From assembly GCA_964437215.1 (NCBI GenBank), contig CAYTFZ010000055.1, positions 1-17,196 of the forward strand: a DNA stretch of 17,196 bases, in the 5' to 3' direction. Source of the stretch: JAAYAN01 sp964437215 (GTDB taxonomy: Bacteria > Bacteroidota > Ignavibacteria > Ignavibacteriales > Melioribacteraceae). Positions 7,500-15,576 of this stretch are shown here, one piece after another. A program made the position numbers and the translations under genes. Below the pieces are notes generated by a model that saw only the letters and a list, made by a program, of their open reading frames with translations, was not told the DNA's origin and did no database searches. Each line of letters opens with the position of its first letter. Positions within the stretch are counted from its first letter, which is position 1.

Positions 7500-10400
7500 T
7501 TGATAAAGCTTTTTATATACATATCAGGGTTTATACTTTTTATATATCCTCAGGAAAACAATCTGAGGTTTATCCACATTTCTTCAAATGAGGGACTTTC
7601 ACAGTCGAATGTAAGATCAATTTTACAGGATAAAAAAGGATTTTTATGGTTCGGCACGGCAGACGGTCTCAATAAATTTGACGGGTCAGAATTTACTGTT
7701 TACAAACCTAATTATATCGATTCTGTTTATGTTATTGGCAATAATTTCTCTTCTTTATTCGAAGACAGTAAAGGGATTATCTGGCTGGGAACCGAAAGAG
7801 GAATTGGATATTATGAACGGAAAATTGATAAATTTTATTCTTTTTTAGATACTGCCAAATATCCAAAAGCTGTATGTCTTGGAGAAATAGGTGCAATTGT
7901 TGAAGATGAAAATACAAATCTTTGGCTTGCAACCAATTTCGGTTTAATATTTTATGACAGAAGATCAAAGAAATTTAAACAAATTTCTCACACTCCCCTT
8001 GAAACAGTATTTATAGACAGCCGAAAGAATATCTGGCTGGGAACATCTTATGACGGTCTTCAATTGTTGGATAAAAAAACTTATAAAACAACAAGATATT
8101 ATATCAAACCAAAAGATACGCCGGAAATAAAAAATTATGAAGTTAGAGTTATTAAGGAAGATACCGATGGATTTTTATGGGTGGGTACATACGGATACGG
8201 ATTGGCAAAATTTAATCTAAATGATTCATCAAAGCAGATGTCTGTAATCTATATGCATGATATGAAAGATGATAACTCAATAGGTGGTAACCTTGTTTTA
8301 TCATTACTTTTAGAAGAAGAGGGGGTTTGGGTTGGACTGGATAACGGTGGAATAAGCTATCTTACAAAAAAAAGTAATAGATTTATCCGGTATATCAATA
8401 ATCCGAATGATGCTTTCAGTATCAATAACAATTCAATTTATTCAATATTAAAAGATAATGCCGGTGATCTTTGGTTTGGTACATATTCTGGCGGAGTAAA
8501 TTATTTAAATAGGGCAAATCAGGTTTTTAAGTATTTCAGAAATATTCCCGGCAATAGTAAAAGTCTTTCTTCTAATGTAGTAAGAGATTTTGCGGAGGAG
8601 AAATCAGGAAACATTTGGATAGCTACTGATGGCGGCGGGCTGGAATATTTTGATATAAGTAAGAATGAATTTATTCATCATAGCACGGCAAATACCAATA
8701 TTATTAATAATGCTGTTTTAACAGTATTTATCGATACAAAAGATAATATTTGGATTGGCAATTGGGATGGAGGTTTAAGTCTTTTCAACAAGCAAAATAA
8801 ATCGTTTACTGCATATACCCCCGAAAATTCTGCTATAACAAGCCGTAACATTTTTGATATTGATGAAGATAAAAATGGTAATTTGTGGCTTGCTTCAACA
8901 AATGGAATAATTAAGTTCGATCCTAAAACAAAACAATTTGAAGACTATTCAACTAATAACAGTGAAATTCTCAATAGTCATAACGAGGTTGTTTTAGTTG
9001 ATAGTAAAGGTTTTATTCTCGCAGGAACTTCCGACGGATTAAGTATTATTGATCCAGTAACGCACAAAATAAAAAATTACAAAGCTGATGTAAACAAGAA
9101 AAATTTACTTTCTGCAGGGTTTGTAATGTCAATTTATGAAGAAAGCCCGTCTGTTTTATGGATTGGTACTTCGCTTGGGATGAATAGATTAAACAGAGAA
9201 ACCGGAAAAATTGAACGTTTTTTTGAAAATGACGGACTGCCTCATAATTCTATAAGAAGTATTGTAGCAGATGATTACGGAAATTTATGGATAACCACAA
9301 CAAAAGGAATTTCAAAATTTAATATAAAAAACCGGACATTTAAGAATTATACAAAATCTGACGGAATTCAAGGAAATGAATATATTATTAACAGCTTGTA
9401 TAAAACCTCAAATGGAAAAATTCTTTTCGGCGGAGTTGATGGCTTCGATTATTTTGATCCGAAGGAAGTTGTATATAATAAGTTTATTCCACCCGTAGAA
9501 ATAACTGACTTTAAAATATTCAACGAATCTGTAATTCCTGGAAAAAAAGGTTCTGTATTAACGGTTGGTGCAGGAGAAACTACTGAAATCACGCTTTCTT
9601 ACCAACAATCATTTTTTTCTTTCGAGTTTGCTGCTCTTAATTTCCGTGTTGCCGATAGAAATCAGTATGCCTATATGTTGAAAGGTTTTGATGCCGGCTG
9701 GAATTATATTGGGAACAGAAGAACAGCAACTTACACCAATCTTGATCCAGGAAAGTACGAATTTGTTGTAAAAGCTGCAAATAACGACGAAGTGTGGAAT
9801 GAAGAGGGTAAATCGATAAAAATTATAATTACGCCTCCTTTCTGGCAGACTTGGTGGTTTATAACAATTGTTGTTTTAATATTAGCTGCAATAATTTATA
9901 TACTGATTGTGGATAAAATTCAGAAAAATGAAATTAAGCTTTTACAGAAATCCGAAAAACTTAAATCGGAGTTTTTTGCACAAATGTCTCACGAAATACG
10001 ATCCCCGATTAATGTTATTTTTAGCTATTTAAGTATAATTGAATCGGAATACAATTCACTTTCCGAAGAAGAACTGAAAAGCTTTTTTGCAAGTATCCAT
10101 AGTTCCGGAACCAGAATAATAAGAACAATCGAACTTTTATTGAATATGTCCGAAGTCCAATCGCATACTTATAATTATCAGCCGAAAGAAATGGACTTAG
10201 AAGAAGAGGTGTTAACGCCTATTTTTAAAGAGTATTTAGCCTTGGCTAAGGGGAAAAATCTTGATTTGACAATTACTAAAGAAAACCAGATTCCAAAATT
10301 ATTTCTTGATGAATATACGATAAAACAAATTTTCTCGAATTTAGTTGATAACGCAATAAAATACACTAAGAAAGGTTCTATTGAGATAGTTTACGGAATG

Positions 10401-10646
10401 AATGAGCATATGTATGTAAAGATTATCGATACAGGCATCGGAATTAAGGCTGAATATATGAAAAGTATTTTTGAGCCGTTTACTCAGGAAGATCACGGTT
10501 ATACAAGAAAATATGAAGGAAACGGACTTGGTTTGGCTTTGGTAAAAAGATATTGTGAGTTAAATGATGCCCAAATAAATGTAAAAAGCGAAAAGGAAAA
10601 AGGATCGACTTTCGAAGTGATAATAAATAAAAGCAGGATTGTCTGA
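7500..10646 (+). CDS. Membrane sensor histidine kinase with periplasmic Reg_prop double propeller and Y_Y_Y domain
   Basis: A 1048-residue protein. The TTG at 7500 is the only sensible start: an in-frame TAA lies at 7476, no ATG intervenes, GGGA is just upstream, and it opens a signal peptide (IKLFIYISGFILFIYP). Residues 50 to about 650 hold about 14 blade repeats with the W-[IVLF]-G-T-x(2-4)-G-[LI] pattern of Reg_prop, suggesting two seven-bladed propellers. A Y_Y_Y beta-sandwich follows (to about 778), then one membrane segment (about 787-806). The HisKA domain has phospho-acceptor His831 in SHEIRSP. The ATPase domain has N-box DNAIKY (950-955), DTGIGI (977-982) and GNGLGL (1007-1012). It resembles the sensor half of Bacteroidota hybrid two-component systems, which often sense glycans, but no receiver or AraC output domain follows. 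Its ligand and response regulator are unknown. It is followed by a terminator. Confidence 0.93.
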   Translation: MIKLFIYISGFILFIYPQENNLRFIHISSNEGLSQSNVRSILQDKKGFLWFGTADGLNKFDGSEFTVYKPNYIDSVYVIGNNFSSLFEDSKGIIWLGTERGIGYYERKIDKFYSFLDTAKYPKAVCLGEIGAIVEDENTNLWLATNFGLIFYDRRSKKFKQISHTPLETVFIDSRKNIWLGTSYDGLQLLDKKTYKTTRYYIKPKDTPEIKNYEVRVIKEDTDGFLWVGTYGYGLAKFNLNDSSKQMSVIYMHDMKDDNSIGGNLVLSLLLEEEGVWVGLDNGGISYLTKKSNRFIRYINNPNDAFSINNNSIYSILKDNAGDLWFGTYSGGVNYLNRANQVFKYFRNIPGNSKSLSSNVVRDFAEEKSGNIWIATDGGGLEYFDISKNEFIHHSTANTNIINNAVLTVFIDTKDNIWIGNWDGGLSLFNKQNKSFTAYTPENSAITSRNIFDIDEDKNGNLWLASTNGIIKFDPKTKQFEDYSTNNSEILNSHNEVVLVDSKGFILAGTSDGLSIIDPVTHKIKNYKADVNKKNLLSAGFVMSIYEESPSVLWIGTSLGMNRLNRETGKIERFFENDGLPHNSIRSIVADDYGNLWITTTKGISKFNIKNRTFKNYTKSDGIQGNEYIINSLYKTSNGKILFGGVDGFDYFDPKEVVYNKFIPPVEITDFKIFNESVIPGKKGSVLTVGAGETTEITLSYQQSFFSFEFAALNFRVADRNQYAYMLKGFDAGWNYIGNRRTATYTNLDPGKYEFVVKAANNDEVWNEEGKSIKIIITPPFWQTWWFITIVVLILAAIIYILIVDKIQKNEIKLLQKSEKLKSEFFAQMSHEIRSPINVIFSYLSIIESEYNSLSEEELKSFFASIHSSGTRIIRTIELLLNMSEVQSHTYNYQPKEMDLEEEVLTPIFKEYLALAKGKNLDLTITKENQIPKLFLDEYTIKQIFSNLVDNAIKYTKKGSIEIVYGMNEHMYVKIIDTGIGIKAEYMKSIFEPFTQEDHGYTRKYEGNGLGLALVKRYCELNDAQINVKSEKEKGSTFEVIINKSRIV

Positions 10647-10655
10647 TTTTAAAAG

Positions 10656-10680
10656 AAGCCCGGCTTTTACCGGGTTTTTC
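10656..10680 (+). terminator. Intrinsic terminator of the sensor kinase gene
   Basis: GCCCGG and CCGGGT form a GC-rich stem (CCCGG 10659-10663 with CCGGG 10670-10674, extended by G-T and A-T pairs) around the loop CTTTTA. TTTTTC follows at 10675-10680. It begins ten bases after the kinase stop codon. Confidence 0.85.
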
Positions 10681-10710
10681 TTTAAATAAAATATTCGAAA
10701 CAAAAAATTA

Positions 10711-10748
10711 GTGACGAGCTAAAACCTACGGGAGCTTTCACTGACCCG
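10711..10748. other. Hairpin/pseudoknot-capable intergenic element upstream of uvrB
   Basis: GTGACGAGCT (10711-10720) pairs with AGCTTTCAC (10733-10741) through nine base pairs, one of them G-T, with one bulged C. The 12-base loop ends in CGGG (10729-10732), which can pair with CCCG at 10745-10748, three bases beyond the stem, giving an H-type pseudoknot. The element is noticeably more GC-rich than its surroundings. On the minus strand the hairpin is followed by TAATTTTTTG and would resemble a terminator. It lies between the kinase terminator and the candidate uvrB promoter. It matches no riboswitch class that I recognise and could be a small RNA, a repeated palindromic element or part of a bidirectional terminator. 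Confidence 0.5.
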
Positions 10749-10799
10749 CCGAATAAATAAACTGTTTTCAAATCCACATAATTATTCCAAATATTATTT

Positions 10800-10829
10800 T
10801 TGATAATTATTATATTTTTAAAATATGAT
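10800..10829 (+). promoter_or_regulatory. Candidate promoter for uvrB and downstream genes
   Basis: TTGATA at 10800-10805 and TATGAT at 10824-10829 are separated by 18 bases; each matches the sigma-70 consensus in five of six positions. Transcription would start near 10836, leaving about 140 bases of leader before the uvrB ATG at 10978. The region is AT-rich, so chance agreement is possible. No LexA-like box was recognised. Confidence 0.35.
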
Positions 10830-10977
10830 ACCCGTTTCTGTTTTTTGAAAAAGGGAAAGTATATAACAAATCAATAATTCAGTGCAAAAAATTATGCGTA
10901 TATTTAATTTTTATATGGTTATTATTCCTTACGGTTATTTATATTTGCTGAATGAATTTGTTAACTACGGATTTCAG

Positions 10978-12819
10978 ATGGCGGATTTTGAATTAGTATC
11001 AAATTATCAGCCTTCCGGCGATCAGCCGGCCGCAATTGAAGAACTTACTTCCGGAATTGAAAAAGGAGAAAAGCATCAGGTGCTGCTCGGGGTTACCGGC
11101 AGCGGAAAAACATTCTCCATTTCAAATGTAATTAAAAATGTAAACAAGCCCACTCTTGTAATATCGCATAACAAAACACTTGCAGCCCAGCTTTATTCCG
11201 AGTTTAAATCCTTTTTTCCAAACAATGCCGTTGAATTTTTTATAAGCTATTACGATTACTATCAGCCTGAAGCTTATGTTGTAAAGAGCGATCTTTATAT
11301 AGAAAAAGATTTTTCGGTTAACGAAGAAATTGACCGTTTGCGTTTAAAGGCTACAACGGCATTAATTGAAGGAAGGCGCGATGTTATTATTATTGCTAGT
11401 GTTAGCTGCATTTACGGCATTGGTGCGCCGGACGAGTATGCCCGCCAGATATTATTCCTTAAAAAAGGTATGCAGCTCGAGCGGAAAACGCTTATGCGTA
11501 AACTTATTGATATTTATTACAACCGCAATGATGCTGAATTTACACGCGGAACATTCCGCGCGCGCGGAGATGTTGTTGAAATAATACCCGCATATCAAAA
11601 CGAGGAAGCTGTAAGAATTGAATTCTGGGGAGACGAAATTGAAAGAATNNNNNNNNNNNNNNNNNNNNNNNNNNNNNNNNNNNNNNNNNNNNNNNNNNNN
11701 NNNNNNNNNNNNNNNNNNNNNNNNNNNNNNNNNNNNNNNNNNNNNNNNGGGAGACCTCCCGGATCGCGTCCATCGTGTCTGTTTGATTATTTTCCGAACG
11801 ACTTTTTACTGATAATAGACGAAAGCCATGTTACTGTTCCGCAAATAAGAGGAATGTATAACGGAGACAGAGTAAGGAAAATGACGCTTGTAGATTTTGG
11901 CTTTCGTCTCCCTTCGGCGCTTGATAACCGTCCGCTGAAATTTGATGAATTTGAAAATCTTGTAAACCAAGTGATTTACGTCAGCGCCACGCCTGGCGAT
12001 TACGAGCTTAATAAAACCGGCGGAGCGTTTGTTGAACAAATAATACGTCCAACCGGACTGCTTGATCCGGAAATAGAAGTAAGACCGATTAAAGGACAGA
12101 TTGACGACTTACTTGGCGAAATAAAGAAAAGAGTTTCGAATAAAGAAAGAGTTTTAGTTACAACTTTAACAAAAAAAATGGCTGAAGATCTATCGGATTA
12201 TTTTGATAAGTTAGGAATACGTGTCCGCTATATTCACAGCGATATCGATTCTCTCGAAAGAGTGGAAATCATACGCGATTTGAGAATCGGCGATTTTGAT
12301 GTTTTAGTGGGGGTTAATCTTTTACGTGAAGGTCTTGATTTGCCCGAAGTTTCGCTTGTGGCTATAATTGATGCCGACAAGGAAGGTTTTTTACGCAGCG
12401 AAAGATCTTTGATGCAAACAGCAGGAAGAACCGCAAGAAATGTAAACGGGAAAGTTATAATGTATGCCGATAATATTACAAACTCGATGAGGCTAACAAT
12501 AACTGAAACCAACCGCCGGCGGAAATTGCAGGCAGAATATAACAAGCAGAACAATATTTCGCCAACAACAGTGCTTAAATCTATCGAAGAAATACTTTCG
12601 TCAACATCCATTGCCGATGTAAGGAAAAAAGACAAAGAGAAAGAAACTGCATTTACAAAAGTAGCAGAACCGGTTATTAAATATATGTCCAACAATCAAA
12701 AGCAGGAAATAATTGAGCAAATGACCGAAGAAATGATTTCAGCCGCAAAGGATTTGGAATTTGAAAGAGCTGCAGCTATCCGCGACGAAATTGAAAGGTT
12801 AAAAAAGACTTTAAAATAA
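10978..12819 (+). CDS. uvrB: UvrABC system protein B (excision repair helicase), interrupted by an assembly gap
   Basis: UvrB receives damaged DNA from UvrA, opens it with its beta-hairpin and recruits UvrC. The start at 10978 gives MADFELVSNYQPSGDQP, the usual UvrB N-terminus; an open frame back to GTG 10882 encodes 32 non-conserved residues. Visible are Walker A (GVTGSGKT), the beta-hairpin region (YYDYYQPEAYV), the Walker B/DEAD-like IIDESHVTVPQ, YVSATPGDYEL, the helicase motif VGVNLLREGLD, the QTAGRTARN motif and a C-terminal UVR domain (DLEFERAAAIRDEIERLK). A run of 100 N interrupts it between EIER and GRPPGSRP. By comparison with E. coli UvrB about 90 residues belong there, so the true protein should be close to 670 residues instead of 613. 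The frame resumes correctly after the gap. It heads a tight run of five genes. Confidence 0.97.
   Translation: MADFELVSNYQPSGDQPAAIEELTSGIEKGEKHQVLLGVTGSGKTFSISNVIKNVNKPTLVISHNKTLAAQLYSEFKSFFPNNAVEFFISYYDYYQPEAYVVKSDLYIEKDFSVNEEIDRLRLKATTALIEGRRDVIIIASVSCIYGIGAPDEYARQILFLKKGMQLERKTLMRKLIDIYYNRNDAEFTRGTFRARGDVVEIIPAYQNEEAVRIEFWGDEIERXXXXXXXXXXXXXXXXXXXXXXXXXXXXXXXXXXGRPPGSRPSCLFDYFPNDFLLIIDESHVTVPQIRGMYNGDRVRKMTLVDFGFRLPSALDNRPLKFDEFENLVNQVIYVSATPGDYELNKTGGAFVEQIIRPTGLLDPEIEVRPIKGQIDDLLGEIKKRVSNKERVLVTTLTKKMAEDLSDYFDKLGIRVRYIHSDIDSLERVEIIRDLRIGDFDVLVGVNLLREGLDLPEVSLVAIIDADKEGFLRSERSLMQTAGRTARNVNGKVIMYADNITNSMRLTITETNRRRKLQAEYNKQNNISPTTVLKSIEEILSSTSIADVRKKDKEKETAFTKVAEPVIKYMSNNQKQEIIEQMTEEMISAAKDLEFERAAAIRDEIERLKKTLK
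11649..11748. other. Assembly gap of exactly 100 N inside uvrB
   Basis: One hundred N is a common placeholder for a gap of unknown size. UvrB family spacing predicts roughly 270 missing bases between EIER and GRPPG, so the gap is probably under-represented and coordinates to its right are likely shifted. Confidence 0.97.
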
Positions 12820-12865
12820 ATTATTTTTATTTTTGTTAAAGATTTATTTTACAGAGAGTACAATT

Positions 12866-13987
12866 ATGATAATTGAGTTCGAAAAATCCGCAAAGGCAGA
12901 AGATTTTGCAAATCATCTGCAAGTATTTGAAGAAAATTCCGAAGTGCAAAGCATATTCATCCTTTCGTGCGATGGGAATGATTATACGCCGGAAAATATT
13001 AACAAGATACTTCAGAATTGCAAAAAACCGATTTTCGGAGGGATTTTTCCTCAAATAATTTACGAAGATATGCAGTACGAAAAAGGAACTGTCTTCTGCG
13101 GATTATCCGAGAAAACAGATGTCCATATAATTCCAAATTTAAGTCTTCCCGATGAAAATTACGACCGTTATTTGGAAAAGACGATTGACGGAAATGTGCA
13201 GGCAAAAACAATTTTCGTTTTTGTTGACGGATTTGCTAAACGAATTGCTTCTTTTATAGAAAGTTTATTTAATATTTTCGGACTCGAAACAAATTACATT
13301 GGCGGCGGGGCAGGTTCTTTAAGTATGAAACAAAAACCATGTCTCTTTTCAAACGAAGGATTGATAAAAGATTCTGCTATTATTGTTCATTCATCAATAA
13401 CAAGCGGAATAGGAGTTTCGCACGGCTGGGAAAAAATAAGCGGACCATTAAAAGTTACAGAATCCGACCGGAACAAAGTTATTTCCTTAGACTGGGAACC
13501 GGCATTTAATGTTTACAAGAATATTGTTGAGTCTCATTCAGGTGATAAATTTACGAATTTGAATTTTTTTGAAATATCCAAAGGTTATCCTCTTGGAATT
13601 ACAACATTATCGGATGAGGAAATAATACGCGATCCTGTATCGGCTGATAAAAACGGCAGCATAACTTGTATTGGCGAAGTTCCGCAGGATTCGTTTGTAA
13701 GCATAATGAACGGGAAAAAAATATCAATAATCAGGGCAGCAGGAAACGCGCTTTTCAAAGCAGAAAACGAATTGCCCGAAGGTAAAAATATTGAAACTGT
13801 ATTTTTTATAGACTGTATTTCCAGAGTACTATTTTTGGAAGGTGATTTTTCTAAAGAGCTGGCAATGGTTCAATATCCCGGTAAAAAAGTTTTCGGAGCT
13901 CTTACAATAGGCGAAATAGCCAATAATAAAAAAGATTATCTGGAATTTTACAATAAAACCAGTGTTATAGGGGTTTTTGCCGAATGA
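12866..13987 (+). CDS. FIST domain sensory protein (FIST_N + FIST_C)
   Basis: A 373-residue cytoplasmic protein with no signal peptide or membrane segment. The ATG at 12866 is chosen over an in-frame start at 12833 because AGAGAG lies upstream and the extra residues are not conserved. FIST landmarks are visible: YIGGGAGS (about 144-151) followed by the characteristic FSNEGLIKDSAIIV; SHGW (185-188) opening the middle; YPLGI (241-245) in FIST_C; and FGALTIGEIA with FYNKTSVIGVFAE at the C-terminus. FIST domains are predicted small-ligand sensors, possibly for amino acids, found beside or fused to signalling domains. The gene begins 46 bases after uvrB and its TGA overlaps the ATG of the kinase by four bases (ATGA). 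The likely role is therefore input for that kinase. Confidence 0.85.
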   Translation: MIIEFEKSAKAEDFANHLQVFEENSEVQSIFILSCDGNDYTPENINKILQNCKKPIFGGIFPQIIYEDMQYEKGTVFCGLSEKTDVHIIPNLSLPDENYDRYLEKTIDGNVQAKTIFVFVDGFAKRIASFIESLFNIFGLETNYIGGGAGSLSMKQKPCLFSNEGLIKDSAIIVHSSITSGIGVSHGWEKISGPLKVTESDRNKVISLDWEPAFNVYKNIVESHSGDKFTNLNFFEISKGYPLGITTLSDEEIIRDPVSADKNGSITCIGEVPQDSFVSIMNGKKISIIRAAGNALFKAENELPEGKNIETVFFIDCISRVLFLEGDFSKELAMVQYPGKKVFGALTIGEIANNKKDYLEFYNKTSVIGVFAE

Positions 13988-15576
13988 CCGTAAGCGCTGC
14001 CGAACAAATACAACTGCTTTTCGAAATACTTATGTCTGTCGATTCTCACGCGGATATTAAAGTATCGGCAAAAAAAAGTCTCTCGCTTATATTGCGTAAA
14101 TTAAATTGTTCTGCCGGAGGTATTTTTTTTGTTAATTTACTTTCGGATGAAAGTGATGTTGTTAAGGAAATAATAAGTATTCCGCAAATATCAATAAATA
14201 GTTTTTATCTCGATTCGCTCGAAACATTTACAGACAAAATCAGAAAAACAGGCTGGGTTGATTTGCAGAAGTCTTTTCCTTTTTGTTATAATCACGAAAA
14301 TGAAGGTTACTGCCATATTCTTAATCTTTCAGATTTCGGATTTATATTATTAATAAAGAACAACGGCTGTTTTCCTGATTCATTTATTAAATCGCTGCAG
14401 CCGGTGTTTAATAAAATCGGCAGTATTTATAATTCGATGCTTAAAAACGAGACACTTCTTTTAAATGAAGAAAGATTGAGGAGCATTTACGAAAACGTAA
14501 ACATAGGGCTTTTTCGTATTTCATCTGCAGGAAATATTCTTATGCTTAATCCTGCAGGAAGAAAAATTCTCGGAATAAACAACGAGTCAGATATCGGGGA
14601 AATGATAATTACCGATTTCTATAAAGATCCTTCGTTCCGCGATGAATTGGTTGATGCTCTTGAAAAACAGAAAAATATAAAGGGAATCCGTACTCATTGG
14701 AAAAAGAAATCTGGCGAATTTTTTCCAGTTAATATCAATGTAACGGCATATTACGATGAAAGCGGAAAAATCCGGCATTTCGAGGGTTCGTTCGAGGATA
14801 TTACAGAAAGAGAGAATTTCGAAAATAATCTCAAAGCGGCAAAAGAAAATGCCGAAAAATCGGAAAAATTGAAATCCGATTTTCTTGCGCAAATGTCGCA
14901 CGAAATAAGAACGCCCGTTAATACAATCCTAAATTATACTTCTTTGCTAACAATTGACGAGAATGCTGGCAGAGATCAGCAAAATGCATTCATTTATGAT
15001 TCGATAGAAAATGCTGTGAATAGGCTTTTGCGCACGATTGATCTTGTGCTGAATATGTCGGATATTGAAAATAACACTTACAAAGCAATTTTTGAAGAGG
15101 TGCATTTTGAGCGCGATGTTCTTAAGCCGATTATTCAGGAATTCAATTCGGCTGCAGATAAAAAGAAACTGAAGCTCGAACTTACAAGCACTGATACTTC
15201 GCAAATAGTTTATGCGGATAAATATACTTTAATCCAGATTGTAGTTAATTTGCTTGATAACGCAATAAAGTATACTCATAAAGGTAAAATAACTCTTTCA
15301 ATAAAAGACAATATTTTTTCAATTTCCGATACAGGAATCGGAATTTCGGAAGAGTATATTCCTCAATTATTCCAGAAATTTTCGCAGGAAGAAACAGGTT
15401 ATTCGCGTAAGTTTGAAGGTACGGGATTAGGATTATCGCTTGTAAAAAAATACTGCGAAATAAATAATGCCGAAATATCGGTTGAAAGTAAAAAAGGAAT
15501 TGGAACCACATTTAAAGTAATTTTCAAACAAAAAAGTCCGTTTATAAATGAGTATAAAAAACAAGTTTTACAATAA
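13984..15576 (+). CDS. Soluble PAS-domain sensor histidine kinase partnered with the FIST protein
   Basis: A 530-residue protein without membrane segments. Residues 1 to about 150 form a GAF-like region I cannot assign firmly; it contains a C101-x2-H104-x5-C110-H111 cluster. A PAS domain with C-terminal PAC motif follows (about 165-278: RSIYENVNIGLFRI to SFEDITERE), then a short coiled linker. HisKA has phospho-acceptor His306 in SHEIRTP. The ATPase has N-box DNAIKY (425-430), DTGIGI (449-454) and GTGLGL (479-484). No receiver or output domain is attached, so a separate response regulator is needed and none is in the window. Its catalytic core is strongly similar to that of the kinase at 7500. 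ATGA overlap with the FIST gene and a 29-base overlap with the dGTPase gene indicate translational coupling. Confidence 0.93.
   Translation: MTVSAAEQIQLLFEILMSVDSHADIKVSAKKSLSLILRKLNCSAGGIFFVNLLSDESDVVKEIISIPQISINSFYLDSLETFTDKIRKTGWVDLQKSFPFCYNHENEGYCHILNLSDFGFILLIKNNGCFPDSFIKSLQPVFNKIGSIYNSMLKNETLLLNEERLRSIYENVNIGLFRISSAGNILMLNPAGRKILGINNESDIGEMIITDFYKDPSFRDELVDALEKQKNIKGIRTHWKKKSGEFFPVNINVTAYYDESGKIRHFEGSFEDITERENFENNLKAAKENAEKSEKLKSDFLAQMSHEIRTPVNTILNYTSLLTIDENAGRDQQNAFIYDSIENAVNRLLRTIDLVLNMSDIENNTYKAIFEEVHFERDVLKPIIQEFNSAADKKKLKLELTSTDTSQIVYADKYTLIQIVVNLLDNAIKYTHKGKITLSIKDNIFSISDTGIGISEEYIPQLFQKFSQEETGYSRKFEGTGLGLSLVKKYCEINNAEISVESKKGIGTTFKVIFKQKSPFINEYKKQVLQ

Noticed and set aside
7647..9470. 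Possible DNA repeat array
   Set aside because: The periodicity is at protein level (Reg_prop blades of about 43 residues); the nucleotide repeats are diverged and not a tandem repeat or CRISPR array.
10711..10748. Known riboswitch or integron attC site
   Set aside because: The bases do not fit the consensus of preQ1, SAM, c-di-GMP, TPP, cobalamin, fluoride or guanidine classes as I know them, and the attC core sites are absent.
10882..10977. Upstream in-frame extension of uvrB starting at GTG 10882
   Set aside because: UvrB proteins begin at MADFELVS-like sequence; the 32 extra residues are hydrophobic, AT-rich and unlike any UvrB N-terminus.
11366..11812. ORFs crossing the N run in other frames
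   Set aside because: They are shadows of uvrB, partly made of undetermined bases, and have no recognisable domains.
12234..12695. 153-codon minus-strand ORF opposite uvrB
   Set aside because: It overlaps the highly conserved helicase part of uvrB entirely and shows only the composition expected from antisense of a coding region.
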